A stretch of 64,000 nt of DNA from Aurantiacibacter poecillastricola (GCF_030730945.1 NZ_JAVAMS010000002.1:434001-498000), one strand, 5' to 3'; positions 44,041 to 54,201 are shown, counted from the stretch's first letter. Program-made: numbers and translations. The notes: generated by a model from the sequence alone, not told the origin.

Positions 44041-45334
44041 CCCGGATACTCGCCGCCGCCGCTGCTCTTGCGCTGGCATCGTGTTCGACAGTTCCGGGCA
44101 TCCAGCCGCCCTCGCTGGACGTGCTCGCGCGGGACTATCTCGCGCTGCAGCTCGCCATCGGGGAAAAGGACCCCGGCTATGTCGATGCCTATTACGGACC
44201 GGAGGAACTTGCACAGCAGGCAGCTGCGCGCGACGGGCAGACCTCGCTCGGCGAATTGCAGGCGCGGGCCGTGGCGCTCGATGCAACGCTCTCGTTGATC
44301 GAGACCGAGCCCGGCACGCAGGAAGCCGAACGGGTGCGCTATCTGCGCGCCATGTTGGGTAGCGCAAAGGTCCGCCTGAGAATGCTTCGTGGTGAGAAAA
44401 TCAGCTTTCAGGACGAAGCGGAAGGCCTGTTCGGCGTGCGGCCGGAACTGATCGACCTTTCGACGCTCGATCCCGTGCTGGCCCGGATCGAGGACCTTGT
44501 GCCGGGTGAACCGTCCGACGGGCCGCTGAATGAGCGGCTCAATGCTTACCAGGACCGTTTCATCGTCCCCGACGATCGGCTGCGAGCAGTGATTGACGCG
44601 GCGGTGGACGAATGCCGCCGCCGTACCCTGCCGCACATCCCCTTGCCCGAAAGCGAGAGTTTCGATCTCAGCCTCGTCACCGACAAGCCGTGGGGCGGGT
44701 TCAATTATTACCAGGGCGACTATCACTCCGTGATCGAGGTCAACACTGATCTGCCGACACGGCTGGACCGGCAGTGGATATCGGTTGTCACGAGGCCTAT
44801 CCCGGGCACCATGTGTACTCGTCCCTGATAGAGCGGGACCGGGTGAACGCACTGGGACAGATCGAGTTTACGCTGCTGCCGCTCTATTCACCGCTTGCGA
44901 TCGTTGCGGAAGGCAGCGCCGAATACGGCGTGAAACTGGCATTTCCTGGTGATAGTCAGCTTGAATACGAGCGCGATGTGCTCGCCCCGCTGGCCGGCAT
45001 CGACGCCAGCGAGATCGAGGGCTACTACGAAGTGCGCGAGGCGCTCGCAGGTCTCGCCCCGGCCTACTACACGATAGCCGCTGGTTATCTGGATGGCACG
45101 ATGACACGCGAGGAAACCATTGCCGCATCGATGCGATACCGCTTGCTGAGCCGCGAACGCGCCGAGCAGAACCTGCGTTTCATGGATACCTACCGCAGCT
45201 ACGTGATCAACTACGGCCTTGGCGAAGAGATCGTGGGCGATGCCGTCGAAGCCGACGATCCGGACCGGGATACACAATGGCAACGCTTCAGCAGCATCCT
45301 TAGCAACCCTCTCCTGGCGGTGAAAGGGCGCTAA
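44037..45334 (+). pseudogene. DUF885 peptidase-like protein, split by a frameshift
   Basis: The first frame starts with ATG at 44037 (MTRILAAAAALALASC, a lipoprotein signal) and reads a DUF885 N-terminal part to VNTDLPTRLDRQ. The rest of the protein, beginning DIGCHEAYPGHH, continues in the next frame (phase change of one missing base, near 44773-44780) and runs to 45334. The break is directly before the HExxxGHH metal-binding motif, so the unshifted product lacks the catalytic half. Both halves keep strong family character, so the event is recent, an assembly error, or less likely a programmed shift; no slippery heptamer is seen. Its start overlaps dapA. Confidence 0.85.
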
Positions 45335-45359
45335 GCGCTGCAACTTGCTAAATATCAAT

Positions 45360-45384
45360 GGAACTTCGGTCCTCACCACGCGTC
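45360..45384 (+). promoter_or_regulatory. possible EcfG-type stress promoter
   Basis: GGAAC-N16-CGTC lies 22 bases before the start of the CinA-like gene; the general stress sigma factor EcfG prefers GGAAC-N16/17-CGTT. One mismatch in the -10 makes this tentative. Confidence 0.28.
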
Positions 45385-45405
45385 GATGTCGTGTGGAGAG
45401 ATACG

Positions 45406-45909
45406 ATGCTGGTGACGAAGATTGCCGAGCCGACCGAGTTGCACGATCCTGCAGCGCTTGCGCAGGAGTTGCTGGACGAGGCCTATCGATCCGACCTCAA
45501 CCTCGCCAGCGCCGAATGTTTCTCCGGCGGAACGATCGCGGCGAAATTCGGCGGTTCGGAACGCAATCGCAGCCATCTTGCAGGCGCCTTCATCTTCAAT
45601 AGCGAGCACGCCATCGCCCAGTTACTCGGGCGCAACCCCGCAGATATTCGCCAGGCCGATCCCGATAGCCTTGCCGCTGACATGGCGCTCGCGGCCATGC
45701 GCGCCACGGGGGCGAGCCTCGCCCTCGGCATCGTCGCGCCGCGTGGGATCATGCGGTTTGGTCCGGTCAGTTTCTCGGCGATGGACGAGCGCGGCAACAA
45801 ATGGGAAGAGAGGCCAAGTGCCAACGACCTTCCCGAGCGCGAGATCGCAGGCCAGGCCATTGCCTTCTTCAAGCGGTGCCTGCGCAGCAGTCTGGAGCGT
45901 CATCTGTAG
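45406..45909 (+). CDS. degenerate CinA C-terminal domain protein
   Basis: A 167-aa protein that follows the CinA/PncC fold pattern (LASAECFSGGTIAAKFGGS, HLAGAFIFNS, ADMALAAMRATGASLALGIVAP) but with the active site altered. The AESCTGG motif is replaced by AECFSGG, so the catalytic Ser is a Cys. The Tyr and Lys of the TYSxxAK motif are replaced (FNSEHAI). It therefore probably does not deamidate NMN. A normal PncC is encoded at 27546-28070. GGAGAG lies six bases before the ATG. It sits between the DUF885 gene and smpB. Confidence 0.75.
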   Translation: MLVTKIAEPTELHDPAALAQELLDEAYRSDLNLASAECFSGGTIAAKFGGSERNRSHLAGAFIFNSEHAIAQLLGRNPADIRQADPDSLAADMALAAMRATGASLALGIVAPRGIMRFGPVSFSAMDERGNKWEERPSANDLPEREIAGQAIAFFKRCLRSSLERHL

Positions 45910-45978
45910 GCAATCGGCCGGAGGTTGCGCGCAAGTGTCTTTGCAAAGCGCGCCATCCTCCCTACATGCCGCCCCCTT

Positions 45979-46461
45979 ATGGCCCGTCCCAAACCCGCCA
46001 CGTTCGACAAGCAGAAGGTCGTCGCCGAGAATCGCAAGGCGCGGCACAACTACTTCATCGAAGAAACCTTCGAGGCCGGGCTGGCCTTGCAGGGCACAGA
46101 GGTGAAGGCACTGCGTAGCGGCGAAGGCTCCATCGCGGAGAGTTACGCCGAGGTGCGCGACGGGCAGGTGTTCCTCGTCAACGCCAACATTCCCGAGTTC
46201 AGCCACGGCAATCGTCACAATCACGAGCCAAAGCGTCCGCGCAAACTGCTGCTTCATACGCGCGAGATCGACAAGCTGTTTGGCGCGGTCGAACGCAAGG
46301 GCATGACGCTCGTCCCGCTGTCGATCTATTTCAATGGCCGGGGCCGCGCGAAGGTGGAGCTCGCTCTTGCCAAGGGCAAGCAGGCGCATGACAAGCGCGC
46401 CACGATCAAGGACCGCGACTGGAAGCGCGACAAGGCCCGCCTGATGCGCGAAAAGGGCTGA
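45979..46461 (+). CDS. smpB: SsrA-binding protein SmpB
   Basis: A 160-aa OB-fold protein that brings tmRNA to stalled ribosomes. It shows [62 protein letters not shown] and the basic C-terminal tail [26 protein letters not shown]. The start [13 protein letters not shown] at 45979 gives the usual family length; a longer frame exists upstream. The tmRNA gene is not in the window. Confidence 0.96.
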   Translation: MARPKPATFDKQKVVAENRKARHNYFIEETFEAGLALQGTEVKALRSGEGSIAESYAEVRDGQVFLVNANIPEFSHGNRHNHEPKRPRKLLLHTREIDKLFGAVERKGMTLVPLSIYFNGRGRAKVELALAKGKQAHDKRATIKDRDWKRDKARLMREKG

Positions 46462-46587
46462 TCGACACCGCTTCGTCGTTTCTGCGCGAGCGATACGAAT
46501 TTAATCGCCCGGGCCGTTAAGCGGCGGTTGTCTTTCCTTCGTCTAAAACCATCTTGGAATGGACGCGCAAAGGAGTATGGCCAGCTC

Positions 46588-47154
46588 ATGGTCGAGAAGG
46601 CAAAACGGTGGCTTTCGGCGCGTGCGCCGAAAATGCCCAAGCGGGAGGAGATGGAGCGTAATCGCTGGCTCTCCCCCGTTGCCGGAACGATCGCGCGATC
46701 CGAACTGTGGCGTTTCACGCGCCGCTCCGTGCCACGGGGCGTGGCTCTTGGCGTATTCGCCGCCTTCATCATTCCGCTGGGACAGACATTGCTTGCCGTC
46801 GCGCTGGCACTGCCCTCCCGTGCCAACCTGCCGCTGGCGGCCGTCACCACGCTGATTACGAATCCCTTCACGGTCGCTTTCTGGGCCGTGGTTGCGCACA
46901 AGATCGGCCAGTTCTTCCTGCATATCGATGCAGCGACCACCGGCGCGGCGACGGAAAGCATAAGCAGCGGCTGGCTGCAGGAATTCGCCCAATGGGCGGA
47001 AATTGCAGGCGTTGCTGCCTTCGGGTTCATGATCCTCGCCATCGTGGGCGCGGCCATCGGTTATCTGGTCGCCAGCTTCGCCTGGCGCTTCATGGTGGCG
47101 CGCAAATGGGGCAGGCGCCCTGCCAAGGTCGGTCCGGCTCAGCCGGCGGAATAA
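46588..47154 (+). CDS. DUF2062 membrane protein
   Basis: A 188-aa inner-membrane protein. A basic N-terminus is followed by the DUF2062 signature SVPRGVALGVFAAFIIPLGQTLLAV and LPLAAVTTLITNPFT, with three hydrophobic segments in all. The family function is unknown. The start is uncertain: AAGGAG lies 13 bases before this ATG, and an in-frame codon at 46528 exists. It is in the smpB-cckA run. Confidence 0.82.
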   Translation: MVEKAKRWLSARAPKMPKREEMERNRWLSPVAGTIARSELWRFTRRSVPRGVALGVFAAFIIPLGQTLLAVALALPSRANLPLAAVTTLITNPFTVAFWAVVAHKIGQFFLHIDAATTGAATESISSGWLQEFAQWAEIAGVAAFGFMILAIVGAAIGYLVASFAWRFMVARKWGRRPAKVGPAQPAE

Positions 47155-47217
47155 ACCGTCTCATTCAACAAGATTGACGACTAGGGCCCGGCGCAAGCTG
47201 GTGCTAAGGCGCGCGGG

Positions 47218-49686
47218 ATGAATATCACGAAGGTGACACAATCCCGTCGGCTGGTCGACGCGCTGGCAGTGGCGGCGGCCGTGCTCGTCAGCATTGCCCT
47301 GGTCCAGTTTGCAACCGACAGCGCTACCGCGACGCTCGCCTATACAGGCGGCCTCGTCGTGCTCGGTCTCGTCGCCATTGCCGCGGGCCGTTCGGGCAAG
47401 GAGCCGCGCATCGCCGCAGAGCCCGATCTTCCCGACTGGTCTGTCACGGTTGCCGCCATCGCGCGGGCGGACGAGGCTATCGCCATTACCGACAGGGCCA
47501 ACAGGCTGGTCTGCGCCAATGCCACGTTCGAACTATGGTTCGGATCGGGCAATGCGCCGCCGCGCCTCCCGGTAGATGGCACCAGCGCCGAAAAGCTGGT
47601 GCGCGCCGCCCGCGCAGCCTGGCGCGACGGGAAGGGCGAGGCGGTTACCATCTTTGACGACGAGAAGTGCTGGGAGGCCGAAGCGCAGCGCGCGGGTCGC
47701 AAGGACGATTTCCTGATCTGGCGTTTCGTGCCGGTTACCCGCACCAATCCGCTGGCCGGGCTTGGTGGACATATCACCGGGCTGTTCGGCCGGGTCCTGG
47801 GTGCATCGGGAATCGCTGTCGCGCTCGTCTCGGCAGACGGCATGGTAAGGGCTGCCAACCCGGCGCTGGCACGAAGGGCGCTGGGCGATGAGAACGCCAG
47901 CATGTCGGGCCAGGAATTCGTCCGCCTGCTGCGCTCCGACGACCGGGAGCGCATATTCTTTGCACGCGAAGGGCAGAAGGGTACGCCGCAAACGCTGGTG
48001 CAGGTGCCGCTGATCGACCCCGATCTCGCCGCCGAGGAAAGCGTGCCGGGCAAGACGGCGGCGCAGTCGCCTTCCATCATCCTGCTAATCGATAGCGGTA
48101 TCGGGCTGGGCGGCTGGGGCGAGGCCAAGGGGCAGGGCCAGGCAGCGCAGTTGGAAGGCTTGCTCGAGCGCCTGCCGCTGGGCCTTGCGACTACCAATCG
48201 CGACGGCAAGTTCCTGTTCGCCAACCCCGCCTTCCGCCGCGCGGCCGGTATCGGACCCAACCTGCCGCCTTACCCTTCCGATCTTGTGGTGCCGCGCGAC
48301 AAGACCGCCATGTCCGACGCCGTGCGCCGTTTCGGTCAGGGCCCTGCCTCGAATGGCGACATCGCGATCCGCCTGCGCACCGAGCCGGACGAGCCTGTCA
48401 GCATGGGCCTTGCCGGCGTGCGCGGCCTTGGAGAGGCCGCGGTGCTGCTATCGCTGGCCGATACGACGGAAGAAGCAAGGCTGAAACGGCAGGTGGCACA
48501 GGCCACCAAGATGCAGGCGGTAGGCCAGCTTGCGGGCGGCGTGGCGCATGATTTCAACAATGTGCTCACCGCGATCATCGGCTATTGCGACCTCATGCTG
48601 CTGCGTCACACGCCAGGCGACAGCGACTATGACGACATCCAGCAGATCAAGGCGAACTCCAACCGCGCCGCCAGCCTGACACGCCAGCTCCTCGCGTTCA
48701 GTCGCCAGCAGACGCTCCAGCCCGAAACCTTGCAGCTGCCCGACGTTTTGAGCGAGGTGAGTCAGTTGCTGAAACGGCTGCTGGGCGCAAAGATCACTCT
48801 CAAGGTTCGCCACGACCGCAATCTCGGCCTCGTGCGCGCGGACCCGCGGCAGCTGGAGCAGGTCATCATCAATCTCGCCGTGAATGCGCGCGATGCGATC
48901 CAGACGCATGGCGGCGGGGAGGGGACCAGCGGCACGCTCACCTTCACCACGCGGCGGGTGGAAGCGATGGACATTCGCCGCATGGGGTCGGAAATTATCC
49001 CGGCCGGCGACTATACCGTGCTGGTGGCAGAGGATACCGGCGGCGGCATCCCGCCCAAGGTCATCGGCAAGATCTTCGAGCCGTTCTTCACCACCAAGGA
49101 ACTGGGCAAGGGGACGGGCCTCGGCCTCTCCACCGTCTACGGTATCATCAAGCAGTCGGGCGGCTTCATCTTTGCCAGCAATGCCAAGGCCCCCGACGGC
49201 AGTATCAAGGGCGCGCGTTTCACCATCTACCTTCCCGTGCACGAGCCTACCGAAGAGGAAGCCGAGCGCGCCGTGAAGGAAGAGGAGAAGAGCCGCGACT
49301 GGTCTGGCGGTGGCTGCATCCTGCTGGTGGAGGACGAAGACATGGTCCGGGCCGTTGCCGAACGGGCGCTGGCGCGGCAGGGATACAAGATCGTCACCGC
49401 CAGCGACGGCGATGAGGGACTGGAGATCGTGCAGGCCGGCAAGCACCAGTTCGATCTCGTGGTATCCGACGTGGTTATGCCGAGCATGGACGGCCCGGCA
49501 ATGGCGCGCGAGATCCGCAAGCTTCATCCGAACCTGCCGGTGCTCTTCATGTCGGGCTATGCCGAAAGCCAGTTGCGCGCCGAAATCGACATCGAGGCCA
49601 TGCACTTCATTCCCAAGCCCTTCAGCGTCGGCCAGATTGCGGACAAGGTTGGCGAGGTTCTGGCAAAGCCAAGACCCGGGGGTTAG
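47218..49686 (+). CDS. cckA: cell-cycle hybrid histidine kinase CckA
   Basis: An 822-aa inner-membrane hybrid kinase that in alphaproteobacteria sends phosphate through ChpT to CtrA and CpdR. Two N-terminal transmembrane segments are within the first 60 residues. Two PAS-like regions follow (about 80-200 and 310-420), then the HisKA domain with phosphorylated H444 in LAGGVAHDFNNVLTAIIGY. The HATPase domain has NLAVNARDAI, DTGGGIPPKV and GTGLGLSTVYGI. A C-terminal receiver has LLVEDEDMVR and acceptor D751 in VVSDVVMPSMDG, with KPFS. All catalytic residues look intact. Confidence 0.95.
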   Translation: MNITKVTQSRRLVDALAVAAAVLVSIALVQFATDSATATLAYTGGLVVLGLVAIAAGRSGKEPRIAAEPDLPDWSVTVAAIARADEAIAITDRANRLVCANATFELWFGSGNAPPRLPVDGTSAEKLVRAARAAWRDGKGEAVTIFDDEKCWEAEAQRAGRKDDFLIWRFVPVTRTNPLAGLGGHITGLFGRVLGASGIAVALVSADGMVRAANPALARRALGDENASMSGQEFVRLLRSDDRERIFFAREGQKGTPQTLVQVPLIDPDLAAEESVPGKTAAQSPSIILLIDSGIGLGGWGEAKGQGQAAQLEGLLERLPLGLATTNRDGKFLFANPAFRRAAGIGPNLPPYPSDLVVPRDKTAMSDAVRRFGQGPASNGDIAIRLRTEPDEPVSMGLAGVRGLGEAAVLLSLADTTEEARLKRQVAQATKMQAVGQLAGGVAHDFNNVLTAIIGYCDLMLLRHTPGDSDYDDIQQIKANSNRAASLTRQLLAFSRQQTLQPETLQLPDVLSEVSQLLKRLLGAKITLKVRHDRNLGLVRADPRQLEQVIINLAVNARDAIQTHGGGEGTSGTLTFTTRRVEAMDIRRMGSEIIPAGDYTVLVAEDTGGGIPPKVIGKIFEPFFTTKELGKGTGLGLSTVYGIIKQSGGFIFASNAKAPDGSIKGARFTIYLPVHEPTEEEAERAVKEEEKSRDWSGGGCILLVEDEDMVRAVAERALARQGYKIVTASDGDEGLEIVQAGKHQFDLVVSDVVMPSMDGPAMAREIRKLHPNLPVLFMSGYAESQLRAEIDIEAMHFIPKPFSVGQIADKVGEVLAKPRPGG

Positions 49687-49779
49687 CACTTCCTACAGGT
49701 GTCGCGCGGTAGTCATTCAGGACCGATACAGGTCGTGATACCCTATCTCATCGCGGGCCATCAGGGGAGGACTACCGCC

Positions 49780-51273
49780 ATGAAGTTTCGCAAGATCGCT
49801 GCCACCGCGCTGGCATCCACGGTACTCTCTCTGCCAGCTGCAGCCCAGCAGGGGGTGCAGGAGGAAACGGCACAGGGCGATGTCTCGATCACGATCTACC
49901 AGAACGGCCAGTCGCTGGTGCAGGACGTGCGGAACCTCAATATTCCCCGCGGCACGACGCGGATCGAGTTTCCCGACGTCTCCGCCCAGATCCGCCCGGC
50001 AACGCTCAGCTTCAATGCCGAGAACACCGCCATCGTGGAGCAGAACTTCGATTTCGACCTGCTCACCCCGTCTAAGCTGATGGAAAAGGCCGTCGGGCAG
50101 ACCGTCACGCTGATCCGCACGAATCCCGCAACCGGACAGGAAACCCGCGAGCGGGCCGAAGTCCTCTCCACTGTCGGCGGTGTGGTGATCCGCGTGGGCG
50201 ACCGCATCGAGGTGCTGCGCGACGATGGCCTGCCCGTGCGCGTCGTGTTCGACGAAGTACCGCCCAACCTGCGCGCCCGCCCCACGTTGTCGGTAACGCT
50301 CGAATCGGGTCGCAGCGGTACGCGGCCGGCGCAGATCCGCTATCTCACGCCGGGCCTCGGCTGGACCGCCGATTATGTCGCGCTGTTCGATGAAGGGCAG
50401 GGCACGGTCGACATGCAGGGCTGGATCACTCTCACCAATACCACCGGCACCACCTTCCACGAGGCGGACACGCTGCTGGTGGCGGGCAGCCCCGCTTCGG
50501 GCGGCTACAATGGCAGCTACGCGCCGCCTCGCCTAGACCTCGTGCAGGCAGGCACACAGACGGCAGATCGCGAGCGGCTCGGCGATTTCTACCTCTATCC
50601 GATCGAGGGCCGCACCACGATCGCCAATGCGCAGACAAAGCAGGTGAGTTTCCTCGATGCGCAAGGCGTCCCGGCTGAGCGTACATATACGGCAGGAGTA
50701 GGCTGGCTCACCAATCAGGAAGACCCGCAGCCCGTCGGAACCGCCATCAGTTTCAATTCCAGTCGCGAGGGTGGCCTCGGTGACGCGCTTCCGGCTGGCA
50801 CCGTGCGCTTCTACCAGCGCGACCAGCAGGGCAATCCGCAATTCATCGGCGAGAATGGCATTGGCCACACACCGATGGGCAGTATCCTCTCGCTGCGGAC
50901 CGGAGATGCCTTCGATATCTACGCTCAGGCCGAGATCGTCTCGCGCGAGCGCATTCCCGCAGCCGAGTACGAGCGCAGCAGGCAGTACCGGGTCTACGAG
51001 GACGGCGAACTCGTGCGCGAGGTCCAGGTTGACCGCGCTGTCACCTATTACCGCACCACGATGCGCTACACGTTCACCAACGCGAAGCCCGAGCCTGTCG
51101 AAGTGCAATATACCCAGTCCGGTCTCAATCGCGGCTGGTGGTCGCTCGATTACCGTGTCGTTTCGGAGGACGTGCCGGGCGAGCAGATCAGCTACGATTC
51201 GCGCCTCTACCGCGTCACCGTGCCCGCCAATGGCGAGCGCGAGGTGACCGTCACCTACGAGACGCGGTACTGA
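49780..51273 (+). CDS. secreted DUF4139 protein, first copy
   Basis: A 497-aa exported protein with signal peptide MKFRKIAATALASTVLSLPAAAQ. The mature part starts VSITIYQNGQSLVQDVRNLNIPRGTTRIEF and continues with RAQIRYLTPGLGWTADYVALFDE, GDFYLYPIEGRTTIANAQTKQVSFL and a beta-rich C-terminus; these are DUF4139 marks. The family is uncharacterised and probably surface-associated. GGGGAGG lies eight bases before the ATG. A second DUF4139 gene follows 11 bases later, so the two form an operon. Confidence 0.9.
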   Translation: MKFRKIAATALASTVLSLPAAAQQGVQEETAQGDVSITIYQNGQSLVQDVRNLNIPRGTTRIEFPDVSAQIRPATLSFNAENTAIVEQNFDFDLLTPSKLMEKAVGQTVTLIRTNPATGQETRERAEVLSTVGGVVIRVGDRIEVLRDDGLPVRVVFDEVPPNLRARPTLSVTLESGRSGTRPAQIRYLTPGLGWTADYVALFDEGQGTVDMQGWITLTNTTGTTFHEADTLLVAGSPASGGYNGSYAPPRLDLVQAGTQTADRERLGDFYLYPIEGRTTIANAQTKQVSFLDAQGVPAERTYTAGVGWLTNQEDPQPVGTAISFNSSREGGLGDALPAGTVRFYQRDQQGNPQFIGENGIGHTPMGSILSLRTGDAFDIYAQAEIVSRERIPAAEYERSRQYRVYEDGELVREVQVDRAVTYYRTTMRYTFTNAKPEPVEVQYTQSGLNRGWWSLDYRVVSEDVPGEQISYDSRLYRVTVPANGEREVTVTYETRY

Positions 51274-51284
51274 GGGGCAGGCGC

Positions 51285-52880
51285 ATGGCCCGCTCGGCCC
51301 TCCTTGTCCTGCCTCTGCTCGCGCTGGCGTCTCCTCTGGTCGCCCAGGACCGTGCCGTGGTGCGGGCGTCGGAACCGCAATCGCTCGCCGTTACGGTCTA
51401 TCGCGATCCCAACCGCAGCACCGGCCAGTCGATGAACACCGACTGGCCGCAAGGTTTCGCGATGATCAGCGAGACTCGCCGCGTCACGCTTCCGCCCGGC
51501 GAATCGCGCATTCGTTTCGAGGGTGTGGCGGAAGGCATGGTCGCGGTTTCGGCCATCGTCACGGGGCTTCCCGGCGGCACGATCGAGAAGAACCGCAATG
51601 CCGATTTGCTCAGCCCGGCAGCGCTGGTCGACGGTTCGCTCGGCAACCGGGTGCGCATCACCCGTACCAATCCCGCCACGGGCGAGGAGCAGAGCGAAAG
51701 CGCCATCGTCCGCACCCGCGCCGACGGCGGTCTCGTGCTGCAAACGCAGGATGGTTACGAGGCGGTGCGCTGCTCCGGCCTTCCCGAGCGGTTGACCTTC
51801 GACAGTATGCCTGATGGCCTTTCCTCCGAACCGATCTTCTCCATCGACACTGCCGACGAAACGGGCGGCACCTATACCGTCACTTTGACCTACCTCGCCT
51901 GGGGTTTCGACTGGGAAGCAAGCTATGTCGCCACGTTGCACGAAGGGCGCGAGGCCGATGACGTGCGCTTCGACCTGACGAGCTGGCTCACGATCCTCAA
52001 CGACAATGGGCAGAGTTTCGCCGATGCCGAACTGATGGCGGTCGCGGGCACGCTCAACGTCACCAGCGATTTCGAGGAGCTGTCCGACCCGCCGCAGGCA
52101 CGACCGCTTCGTCTCACCTGCTATCCTCTAGGCGACACGGCGGCGGGCTTGTCATACCCGTTTCCACCCCCGCCGCCACCTCCGCCGCCTCCTGCCGCCC
52201 CCCAGATGATCGTCGTCACCGGGTCGCGCGTGTCCGACGCGATGATGGAATCGGTTGCACCGATGGCTGTCATGGCCGGTGAAGAGCAGTTGGGCGACCT
52301 CAAGCTCTACCGCGTCCCCGTGCCGGTCGATGTGAATGCCCAGGGACTGAAACAGGTCGCTTTCCTGCGTGAAGAAGGCGTGGAGGGCGAACTGACATAC
52401 GAAGGCATCTGCCGGCCCTGGGATAGCGATGAACGCTTCCTCCCCACGCGCATCCTCCTCGAGACGGTGAATGACGAGGATCATGGTCTCGGAGTGGCTC
52501 TGCCGTCGGGCTCCGTCTCCGTTTTCGAAAGAAGCCCGGCGGGAGAGCTGCTGGTCGCCGAGGAGTCCTTGCGTGACTATGCCGCGGGGCAGGACGTCGA
52601 ACTGGATCTCGGCGAGAGCGCGCAGGTGTTCATGCGCTGCGATGTGGAGCGCGAGCCCTCCGAGGTGGAAGGCAGGCGCCGCTGGTGGGACATGGTGGCC
52701 GAGCTTACCAATGCAAACCCGTTCCCCGTCACCGTCCGGCTGGAGATCGGTGCACCCTCGCAGTGGATTATCGACGGTACGCGTGAAGTGATTCGCAATG
52801 GACAGCGCGTCATCGAGGTCGATCTGCCTGGTAACGGCTCCCGCGAGTTGCAATGGAGAGTCCGCGAAATCAATAGCTAA
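51285..52880 (+). CDS. secreted DUF4139 protein, second copy, with TonB-receptor-like insert
   Basis: A 531-aa exported paralogue of the preceding protein, with signal peptide MARSALLVLPLLALASPLVAQ. It shares the layout (RVRITRTNPATGEE, LTYLAWGFDWEASYVATLHEG, LGDLKLYRVPVPVDVNAQGLKQVAFLRE). Between the two DUF4139 halves it has an insert of ten prolines followed by QMIVVTGSRVSDAMMESVAP, which looks like the TonB-box and plug start of TonB-dependent receptors although no receptor barrel is present. GAGGGG lies seven bases before the ATG. Confidence 0.88.
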   Translation: MARSALLVLPLLALASPLVAQDRAVVRASEPQSLAVTVYRDPNRSTGQSMNTDWPQGFAMISETRRVTLPPGESRIRFEGVAEGMVAVSAIVTGLPGGTIEKNRNADLLSPAALVDGSLGNRVRITRTNPATGEEQSESAIVRTRADGGLVLQTQDGYEAVRCSGLPERLTFDSMPDGLSSEPIFSIDTADETGGTYTVTLTYLAWGFDWEASYVATLHEGREADDVRFDLTSWLTILNDNGQSFADAELMAVAGTLNVTSDFEELSDPPQARPLRLTCYPLGDTAAGLSYPFPPPPPPPPPPAAPQMIVVTGSRVSDAMMESVAPMAVMAGEEQLGDLKLYRVPVPVDVNAQGLKQVAFLREEGVEGELTYEGICRPWDSDERFLPTRILLETVNDEDHGLGVALPSGSVSVFERSPAGELLVAEESLRDYAAGQDVELDLGESAQVFMRCDVEREPSEVEGRRRWWDMVAELTNANPFPVTVRLEIGAPSQWIIDGTREVIRNGQRVIEVDLPGNGSRELQWRVREINS

Positions 52881-52946
52881 CGGGCGATAGTTGCAACGCC
52901 GAAGTGGCGCGCAACCGCAGATTTCCGCGCTGTAGGGAAAATTTCC

Positions 52947-52961
52947 GTTCTACTCTTGTTC
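52947..52961 (+). promoter_or_regulatory. LexA (SOS) box of recA
   Basis: GTTC-N7-GTTC, the alphaproteobacterial LexA consensus, lies 78 bases before the recA start. Confidence 0.8.
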
Positions 52962-53038
52962 TCTTGGAACAAACTAGGTACAACCACAGCAGTTGAAGAG
53001 TTGAACACGACCCCTAGCGATCTGACGGAGCACATGTC

Positions 53039-54103
53039 ATGGCAACGCAATTGAAGCTTGTTGAGAAGGAATCCAACGTGGACCGTCAGAAGGCGCTGGA
53101 CGCCGCATTGTCGCAGATCGATCGCGCTTTCGGGAAAGGCTCGGCGATGAAGCTGGGCCAGAAGGAAGCGATGAATGTGGAGTCGATCTCCACCGGCTCG
53201 CTGGGTCTCGATATCGCCCTTGGTATCGGCGGATTGCCCAAGGGCCGCGTGATCGAGGTCTATGGCCCCGAAAGTTCGGGCAAGACCACGCTTGCGCTGC
53301 ATGTGATCGCCGAAGCGCAAAAGGCCGGTGGCACGGCCGCCTTCGTCGATGCGGAACACGCGCTCGACCCCGTCTATGCGAAGAAACTGGGCGTCGATAT
53401 CGATGAACTTGTCGTCTCGCAGCCCGATACCGGCGAACAGGCGCTGGAAATCACCGACACGCTGGTGCGCTCCAATGCCGTTGACGTGCTGGTGGTCGAC
53501 TCGGTGGCGGCCCTCGTGCCGCGTGCGGAGATCGAGGGTGAGATGGGCGACAGCCATGTCGGCCTGCAGGCCCGTTTGATGAGCCAGTCGCTGCGCAAGC
53601 TCACCGGCTCGATCAACCGCTCCAAGTGCATGGTGATCTTCATCAACCAGCTGCGCATGAAGATCGGCGTGATGTACGGCAATCCGGAGACGACGACGGG
53701 CGGCAACGCGCTGAAGTTCTATGCCTCGGTCCGCCTCGACATCCGCCGCACCGGCCAGATCAAGGACCGCGACGAGGTGATCGGCAACTCCACCCGCGTG
53801 AAGGTGGTGAAGAACAAGGTCGCGCCGCCGTTCAAGCAGGTCGAGTTCGACATCATGTATGGCGAGGGCATTTCCAAGATCGGCGAGATCCTCGACCTCG
53901 GCGTGAAGGCCGGCATCGTGGAGAAGTCCGGCTCCTGGTTCAGCTATGACAGCGTGCGCATCGGCCAGGGCCGCGAGAACGCCAAGAACTTCCTCAAGGA
54001 AAATCCCGAAGTTCGCGACAAGTTGGAAGCTGCCATTCGCAGCAAAACCGACGAAGTCGCCGAGGAGATGATGACCGGACCGGACGCGGATCCGGACAAC
54101 TGA
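53039..54103 (+). CDS. recA: recombinase A
   Basis: A 354-aa strand-exchange ATPase and LexA co-protease activator. Walker A is [13 protein letters not shown] at about residues 75-87, with [34 protein letters not shown] (loop L1 region), [28 protein letters not shown] (loop L2), and an acidic C-terminal tail ([13 protein letters not shown]). The length is normal. An SOS box lies upstream and a possible terminator downstream. Order recA, methyltransferase, alaS. Confidence 0.99.
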   Translation: MATQLKLVEKESNVDRQKALDAALSQIDRAFGKGSAMKLGQKEAMNVESISTGSLGLDIALGIGGLPKGRVIEVYGPESSGKTTLALHVIAEAQKAGGTAAFVDAEHALDPVYAKKLGVDIDELVVSQPDTGEQALEITDTLVRSNAVDVLVVDSVAALVPRAEIEGEMGDSHVGLQARLMSQSLRKLTGSINRSKCMVIFINQLRMKIGVMYGNPETTTGGNALKFYASVRLDIRRTGQIKDRDEVIGNSTRVKVVKNKVAPPFKQVEFDIMYGEGISKIGEILDLGVKAGIVEKSGSWFSYDSVRIGQGRENAKNFLKENPEVRDKLEAAIRSKTDEVAEEMMTGPDADPDN

Positions 54104-54118
54104 TCCTCAAGAAGGCCC

Positions 54119-54170
54119 GCGGAGCTTTTTCGCTCCAGGACCGTGTTCCAGGTGTTCCAGGTTAGTTGGA
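54119..54170 (+). repeat. dispersed 50-bp element, copy 2
   Basis: After the recA stop: a short GGAGC-tttttc-GCTCC stem, then CCAGGAC and two direct repeats TGTTCCAGG / TGTTCCAGG, then TTAGTTGGA. It matches the copy at 59979-60031 along almost its whole length, including the TTAGTTGGA tail that is absent from copy 1. Confidence 0.7.
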
Positions 54171-54201
54171 AACCGCTCGGTTCAGGGCCTTGCGAAACCG
54201 G

